A stretch of DNA of 64,000 nucleotides from Hyalella azteca (Eukaryota > Arthropoda > Malacostraca > Amphipoda > Hyalellidae), in contig NW_025947446.1 in the NCBI RefSeq assembly GCF_000764305.2, forward strand, positions 124,001 through 188,000. Reading direction: 5' to 3'. Below the pieces are notes generated by a model, which was given only the letters and a program-made list of their open reading frames with translations, did not search any database and had not been told where the DNA came from. Positions 56,912 to 64,000 of the stretch are shown one piece after another (the stretch's first letter is position 1; each line of letters opens with the position of its first letter). The translations under genes and the position numbers were made by a program.

Positions 56912-59900
56912 AGCTTGTAGTTCATACTGTCAAGAATGGATTTTACGTAAATTTTCATTACAGTAAAAATAAATGCGGAACATTAGCAGGAGCGAAAAGC
57001 AGTGAATTCAAATCAGTTGGTGGCAAATAAAATGTACCTGGTTTCACCTGAGATAATATTGCCGCTCAGTGTGCTAACGCACTCTTAGGGAAGAGTTGAA
57101 TTCAAGGAAAAAAGAAGAAATCAGTAGAAGGAGGATGCTTCAGACGGAAAGACAGTTAGTAAAGTTGAAGATTGGATGGTTTGAAGTAAGATTAAAGTTA
57201 AAGCGACTTGGCATAAACTCTACGACAGAGCTGTAGTTAGAGCCTCGTCAACTCAAGTTAACAATTAAATTTGAATAAATAAGATAATTGAAGTCTGAAG
57301 CATCTCACACGAAAATTAAGCATAGACTTAAGCGAACTTAACAAAATGAAAGAAAATCGGGCACGCAAACCAAGGAATAGACAAATCACAGTTCTAGGGA
57401 GATGATTAGACTTAGGGTTGAAAATTGCTGATGATGTAGCGGCGGCTGACGACAGGTAGTTTGTAGGTTCACAAAAAAAGTCTTAATGCCGCGGAGTCCC
57501 AGTTCCAACCTCTGACTTCGGAATCCCGGCCCTGAATTAAACTCCCTAACAATAAACTTACCCTAGATTGAACGCAACAATAATCTTATTCTAATGAAAC
57601 AAAGTAAAAGAAATTAACAAACTAAGTAACTGTGGGAAATTTCCCACAAAATCCCGAGTCATCCTAAAACAAGGTAGCTCGGTGGATTAAAATTTGAATG
57701 TCGGTTGGGTTTGGTTGGTTGAAATTTCACTTACAAAATTAAACTGTACTTCAAATGATGAATTTAATAATTTAAATGTTTCATTTTAATTTTAAATTGT
57801 GTTCTAATTTAAACGAATTATGGGAATATTTAAGTTCTATATTAAATGTGTTTTTGAATATGACTCTTTTATCAAATAGATACTGAGATTGAACATTATT
57901 ATTTTATGATCCCGTTCTAGGTTCTTAGCCTCAGCATTAGGCGTCCGGAATTTGATCAAAAGTTAGTAAGAGATTGCTTGGATTTCTCTTTTGTTCGTTG
58001 ATTTTTCATTTAGAAATCACGTCACAAAATAAAATTTCAATATTTTACTATCAATCTCTCAGCTAGCAGGCCGTTGAACTAACTACATGTTATTTGATTG
58101 TTATGTTACTATATCCAAATTTGTGTAACTCCTACGAGAATTGAAACAAATTTCAGAGATCGGGGGTTTGCTGGCTGTTAGCGATCATTGTCTTGTGGCG
58201 AGGAAGCGACTCTCTAAAAGTTTCTCAATAAATGTAAAATGAATTTAATGGCATGCACAAGTCCCGGTATTAATATATATTTTATACATTATTTATTTTA
58301 GAGAATAGAGTCCAAAAAACTTTACCTGATCTTGCTGAGAATATTGGCGACATTGGAAATTGAATTCGACAGCATGGATCGTCAAATTCATGTTTAAATT
58401 AAAACAATCTTCTGACGCAATCTTCCATTATTAAAAATATCCCCCTTCTTGTATATGAATTGAAGATACTTAAAAGTAACAGTCATGAATAATATTGCAA
58501 GTAACTAGTTGAGTTGAAAGCTTACGGACAGTGAAATTTGCATTCATTTATGGAGCCGGGAAGTGTTTTGAATAGTATTTTGTTATTGGTAAATGGTAAC
58601 CTGGTATTCTTTTTCTATAACAAATAATCTAATTTGGTTTTAATCTACAAATTACAAATAATTACAGTTTAATTACAAATAATTACAGATATAGCTTAGG
58701 CTTGCAAATTACAAATAATTAGTTTAAGTTTATTCACTTGTTAATCTTTCTCTTCCGTTAGCGGTTCATCTCACCATAGGCAATTTGATATCTATTCATA
58801 CTCATAAACTTGAGATATCGCTGATCCAAATTATGCTTCGTGCGTTCGTTTCTAACAAGCTTGCCGCCATCCCACGTTGTTCAGGCCAATCATATCTATT
58901 TATTTACCTTACATATCTATTACATATCTATTTATTTACCTCGCTGCTATTTAAGACAATTACCTACCCATGCAGTCCACTCGTTTTACCAAGACCTTAT
59001 TCGTCACAGAAAACTTTGACTGCTTATAAACAATTTCTCAGAAGTAAAATTCGTCTTGCGACCTCATCACTTGCCTTCGGGGTGTTTGGGTTATCTGCTT
59101 CGATTCTCTATAAAAAACTTTTCGAACGAATAAATATATTTCAATTTAAACGAATTGAAAAAATGAATAAATAAATCTTGAATACAAAATTTGGGATGAC
59201 GGGGCAGCGGCTAAAATTTATGTAACCGTTTATTTAGCGTCTAGCGTACTTGCAGCTGCGTCCCACCTAACGCACGCGTGTAGTGCGTCAGTACAGACAG
59301 TGGCTGGCGGCGAATCAGTTGTCACAAATACTCAGGTACACGAAATGTTAAGATCCGTGAGACTGTCGAATGCTGGCCGCGAATTAAAACAGCAGCTAAT
59401 GAGTGTTTTAGAACTTCTGCGATTCCGTTTTCTAGGAATAATTCTGCGTTATTAGTAACTTAAATATTCGGAGTGTTTTCCGTAGAGTTAAAAAAATTCT
59501 CAGGTTAGTTTTCTTCAGATTTTTCTCTCGTGTTTCCAACTACAAGAAAAATATTTGGTGAACAAGGTTATTCCAACACTTCTATACATGACCTTAGTGT
59601 TTCCGAGTTAGAGAGTTTTCACACTGGACGACTCAATATGGTTAAAAACACAATTTATCTCCTAAATTCCTGCGTAAACGCAGCTATCGCGTAATAAAGC
59701 TGTTTTTTCAATGCCGACTGATGTTGGTCAGTGGAGGTAGTTAAGTTACAGGTCTTCCAACGTATGATATTTTTATCGATTTCACTGCAAATTTGCTTTA
59801 ATCACCCATAATATTGCGAGCAATACTCGATTTGATCGATATGTTCTGAGCCAATTCGTAATTTGTAGTTAGGTTTTTGACTGATAATCACTTTGCATAG

Positions 59901-60760
59901 TTACTGGATAACGTGAAAATAAATAATAAACAATAAGTTTAGCTGTAATAGATAAATCGATAGATGAATGTGCAGTTACAAATCACTGGTAGATGACGCC
60001 CACATAATTTTAATATATGATGGATTGAAAACTGCGATTCACATACTACACACACACACATTTTTACTTTTACTAATTCGTTAGCGATTGTGCAGACTTT
60101 TGCTGTCTAAATTAGTTGTCACTTATATTCGTATAATAAATTTCCAGTTAGTGATGGTCTCTTTAGAGAAAATTTTACAATAAATTAAAATATTAATTCA
60201 GTCAAAATTTTCAATTCGGGGGCAACTAGAATTGTGTGTGCAGTGTGTAATTTCAAGATATTTTTTGAAAGAGATTTTACCTGAAAGTCATTCTTTGGCA
60301 GCCTATGTCGATACAAAAGAACCTTCGAATTTGACCATATTTTTGAAAAAAATCGTTTCTGAAAAAGTGACGAGCGGTTGGAAGTCGACGGGACACCCAC
60401 AAATTTTATAAACAAACGCCGAGCTGTTTTGCTCATCGGCGCTGGTTGACGATTTTCTACGTTACTCAACGTATGAAATGCGTTCCCAAACTCGGCTGCT
60501 TGTTTTGTGCATTTGCGTGATTTTGTAAAGTGTAAAGCAATTTAATTGATAATTTTTATCGATACTTGTTCTTCAAGGGATCAATGTCGACTACAGGGGT
60601 ACGGTATTTTATCGGTACTACTGGTATTTTATGGCATTTTACAAAGATAGGGCTAATACAGAGTGATTCTTGGGAATTTTCTGATTTAGAAGCTCAATAA
60701 AAATAACTAGTAAAAATATCATTACGATATAAATTTTATTGAAAAAGATTTTATCTTATT
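56912..60760. other. AT-rich stretch with no confident gene
   Basis: A 129-codon frame at 58785-59174 contains a duplicated ACATATCTATTTATTTACCT. Its end (LRSKIRLATSSLAF...) vaguely resembles the tail of a reverse transcriptase, but I cannot support that. A short (AC) run lies at 60050. Confidence 0.5.
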
Positions 60761-60767
60761 TTTTGCA

Positions 60768-60990
60768 TCATTTAGTATTTAAAATGACATCGGACAAGTG
60801 ACGGCCCCCATTGTCAGTGCATTCAGTTAGTCGATTTTTGAAGTTCAGTTCAATTTGCTGAAGCATACTGACGGGTATTTGGCGATGGCTTGGCGCATTT
60901 TGTTCTTCAAATGAAGTAGGGTCCTTAGACAGTCATTGTAATTATTGATTCAAGATAACCCATAAAAAATCACGCGCAGCCAAATCGGAA
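60768..60990 (-). pseudogene. Transposase fossil, C-terminal end (mariner-like)
   Basis: On the minus strand, PDLAARDFLW is followed, after frame shifts, by LRTLLHLKNKMRQAIAKYP and then MLQQIELNFKNRLTECTDNG, GRHLSDVIL and a stop. This is the order seen at the end of many arthropod mariner-like transposases (PDL..x.DFFLWG..., a helical stretch, R-L-x-x-C...GGH). At least two frameshifts make it dead. Confidence 0.6.
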
Positions 60991-60994
60991 CCAG

Positions 60995-62840
60995 ATCTGG
61001 ATCGGAACCGACCAGGAACAGGAACTAAAGGATGAATACGGAACCGAGTGCGGAACGCTCGTTGAGTAGCGACGACGGAACATTAGAAAAGTAGGCCTCG
61101 ACAGCAAACGCACGTCGCTCACTTGTTCATTGCATAGTGGCAAATGACAAAGCAGGGCGCAAAACTTCATGATTTTGCCTTTTATATGAAATACTTTTTG
61201 CTCTTTTTCTACAACATCTGGCTGCTTAATTGGCGCGAAATACGAAACATGAAGTTTCCGTGGATCTCCCGCGTACATCTCCATCTGGGTCTAAGTGAAA
61301 TTGAATTGGTAGATAGAAGGAATATTGGTTAGGAATTTAGCAAATTACTTTTTCTGATAACGAAAATTGCATAAATCAATATTTTATCGGTATATGTGAA
61401 AAATGGAACCGTTAAAATTTTAGCGGACAAGTTGCCATTCATGGAAACTTGTAATCTACTTCTAGAAAGATTTACTACATACCCCGTTTGGTTTGAGGCT
61501 AAGAAAAAGTGCTTTTATCATTACTAATCATCGGCACATTATTTCACACATAGCATCACTCTCTACCATGCATAAGAATTAAAATAAAGCATTGAAACTG
61601 AAGTTTGACTAGACAATGAAATTGACACTTTTTCCGCATCATTTGAAAAGATGGAAGTAGCAATGTCTATGCAATTATATGAGGTTAGAGGTTATTATTT
61701 AAATTGAGGTTAGATAATAACTATTTACGTTTGAGTGTTCGAATTTGAATGATTTCTAATTTAGCCTAGTAACCGTATTTTATTTAGCCTAGTATTAAAT
61801 CGCGATTTACTCCTTCAATATGCAAAACTTTGAGAAATCTGTACGAGACTATTAATATTATTGTTCACAGTTTCTCGTAATGGCATGAAAAATTCAAACT
61901 TCTGCATGTTTCTATGTTTACCCACGAAAGGGTTAAGGAGTTTATAATTGATAAAACAAAGTCAATCTACGTCAGAAAGTAAATTATTCATTCAGGTTGT
62001 CTTAAATACTACAAGTCTATAACAGGGAAAAAAGGCAACTGCTAAGTAAACTTGAAAATAATTGAAATAACGAGTGTAATAATAATACAGTAAATGATTG
62101 TCGCCACCAAATTTATCGTTGTGGAGGATGACATGAATATATGCATCTTTTACCTTGTTCGTAACATTATTAAATGCAAAGAATGAGCCGCCGATATGTT
62201 TTTTTTTCTATTTTTAAATTTTTTTAAACAATCAGCTTTGAGACAAACTTGACTCAGCAGTGGTCGCGTGTAAAAACTGCCCAGATTAGTAGCCTTTTCG
62301 TTCGGTTTCGTCAAGGTTGAATTTCATAGCCGTGGATTTCATTTGTAATCCACCCGACTACTGTAGGGTTATTAAAGGCATTGTAAATTTACTGAAAATT
62401 GCAAATTCTTGTCTTAAGTGGAATATTAAGTGAACTAATAATTGTATTCTTTGGAATAGCATGCGTTATGAACAATTGTGTCGCTCTAAAGTTAAATTAT
62501 AAACGATTGCAGCACTGTTTAGTTGCAAGATTACATTAGATTATATCAGCATTCTACCTCCTCATTATACTTCACTGCTCTCAATTATACCCACTCTTAT
62601 TCTTGGGGTAGAATATATTACGGTTACTTTATAAAACTGACATAAAATCCGCAAACATATTAGATCGCCTTTTTACTTATACCATATATGAATTCAGCAA
62701 AAGAATATCATTGAACCTTTTCTGAAGTCAGAATTAATGATAGAAATAACGTAAAAATTCAAGTTGGCGACGTTCACCTTTAGTTATATTTAAAATTGGT
62801 GCAAGGTTTGTCCAAAATATGTTTTTGAATGCAGCTGAAA
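60995..62840. other. AT-rich stretch with no gene seen
   Basis: Nothing recognised. Confidence 0.6.
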
Positions 62841-62854
62841 ATACGACATTGGTG

Positions 62855-63035
62855 GCTGGTCGGGCGCGCGTTCGCCGCGGCCACGCTCCCGCGACGCCTG
62901 ACGATGCCACACCGCGACGCTCGAGTGGCCGCGCGCTTTTTTCAGGCCCGTGGCGCGGGAGATCTGCGCCGATAGCGCGCGGCTGCCACCTGAGGCCGTT
63001 TTATTGCTCAGTGCTGGCGGCACGGCATGCCACTG
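62855..63035. other. CpG-rich island
   Basis: It is dense in GCGC and CGCG in otherwise AT-rich DNA, with open frames on both strands. It may be a promoter or first exon of a gene to the right, but no TATA, start or splice site can be assigned. Confidence 0.35.
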
Positions 63036-63529
63036 CGGGAATTTCTTTTACTGTTGATACAATTGTTACGAGCTTCAATCTTCATGATGGCTTGCAATTT
63101 TTGAATGCATAAGATCTACACTCAATAAATTTCCTACAAAATAAGTATATCGGATCAACGTACCAAGAACAAAATAATTAACAAATACTAGTTTATAAAA
63201 TGTAAAAATGACGGTCGCTTTGAAACAGCCTGTAGCGTGGAGTTTTTTTTGCTATCGATGAAGGTCATCTTCGCTATTCGATTCTGCATGCTAAATGCTG
63301 AATGTTCAATGTGTGGCCAAGACAATTATTCTGCTCACTCAGCTACAATGCTTTGATAGACCCGACCTATGTCGTTAAAGTAAAACCTTCGCGCAGATCA
63401 AAATTATCAAGTCAACATTTCTCTGTCGGATAATGGGCGAATATCAGCCAAATTTAAGCTGCACGACAGTGCCGACGATTGCTTATTTTTAGTCGGGCAG
63501 GCGGCGTGATGTGTGCCAAGAGCTGCCGC

Positions 63530-63790
63530 TGCGGCGAGCCAGTTATGCGGCCTCTGCTGTGGCTCTGCTTTGATGCGGCTCTTCTCTGTTGCGGCTGTGC
63601 ATAACTGCGGCTCTTTTCTGCTGCGGCTCTGCACTACTGCGGCTTTTTTGTACTTAGGCTCTTTTGTACTGCAGCTCTTTTCTTTTGCTTTTCATTTGTA
63701 CTGAGGCTCTTTTCTGTTGCTGCTCGGCTGTGTTGCGGCTCTTTCCTGCTTTCTGCTCTGCGGCGGCTCTTCTCTGCTGCGCCTGTTTTC
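63530..63790. repeat. Degenerate TGCGGCTCTTTTC repeat
   Basis: About 14 irregular units of GCGGCTCTT(T)TCTGCT type, spaced 13-20 nt. It keeps short frames open on both strands. Confidence 0.85.
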
Positions 63791-63849
63791 TGCCTCTGCA
63801 GAGAAGCTAATTGTTTGTACCCAAGTCAGTTTCTGTACACAAATAATCG

Positions 63850-64000
63850 ATGTTGGCTCGTTGTCAGTGTGTTGTTAAACATGCTACGGTAGAGACTTTT
63901 AAACTAGTATTACTTCAAACGATGTGTCATGGTGCTGAAAAAGCCATGGCTTCAGGTATTTCAACAGAAAGTGGAGATGGATCCAAAGGTCTAAACTCTG
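63850..64000 (+). CDS. Possible 5' exon running off the window
   Basis: ATG at 63850 opens a frame that is still open at the window end: MLARCQCVVKHATVETFKLV, later HGAEKAMASGISTESGDG. There is an in-frame stop just upstream (TAA, 63844-63846). No family is recognised, and 50 codons could be chance. Confidence 0.2.
   Translation, partial: MLARCQCVVKHATVETFKLVLLQTMCHGAEKAMASGISTESGDGSKGLNS

Noticed and set aside
58785..59174. 129-codon frame as a reverse-transcriptase tail
   Set aside because: Only vague resemblance; low complexity and a local duplication explain much of it.

Overview
This is a eukaryotic, AT-rich nuclear window with intron-split coding sequence, snRNA and tRNA remnants, MITEs, SINE-like elements and many GC-rich minisatellites. 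The mix (an R2-type retrotransposon piece, mariner and PIF/Harbinger fossils, dispersed TIR elements, and a TAF1A gene with compact GC-AG-type splice structure) suggests an arthropod, perhaps a malacostracan crustacean. The exact group is a guess.

Layout. (1) 1-5.1 kb: an N-terminal piece of a zinc-finger protein of the R2/NeSL/Utopia retrotransposon type sits directly behind the first 40 nt of a U2 snRNA gene. An intact U2 snRNA gene (2510-2699, minus strand) lies between two arms of a 0.8-1.0 kb imperfect inverted repeat. (2) 5-14 kb: no confident gene. It holds one isolated minus-strand exon with a membrane segment, a 26-bp minisatellite, a GC-rich possible exon, three kinds of dispersed repeat and a 5'-truncated tRNA-Pro. 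(3) 14.2-30.05 kb: one well-supported plus-strand gene of 13 exons. All 12 introns are GT-AG and all phases agree, giving 1620 codons plus stop. Residues ~120-640 resemble TAF1A, a subunit of the RNA polymerase I selectivity factor SL1. The last exon adds a ~980-residue, low-complexity, Ser/Lys-rich tail. (4) 30.1-64 kb: no confident protein gene. It contains minisatellites, SINE-like elements, a MITE copy, a transposase fossil, a possible membrane-protein ORF interrupted in frame by a 42-bp tandem repeat, and GC islands.

The points most worth following are: the U2/retrotransposon junction, where the element's first internal ATG is formed by U2 plus element bases; the observation that four of the twelve TAF1A introns carry a minisatellite that starts at, or within ~16 nt of, the 5' splice site, with two repeat units resembling the splice junction itself; and the very long tail on TAF1A. 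One clear assembly artefact is present: a Nextera mate-pair junction adaptor (15567-15603) inside a minisatellite in TAF1A intron 1.

The U2 snRNA, the retroelement and TAF1A (rRNA transcription) have no evident functional link beyond proximity. No gene cluster or operon-like system is visible. Protein identities come from recalled family motifs, not database searches.
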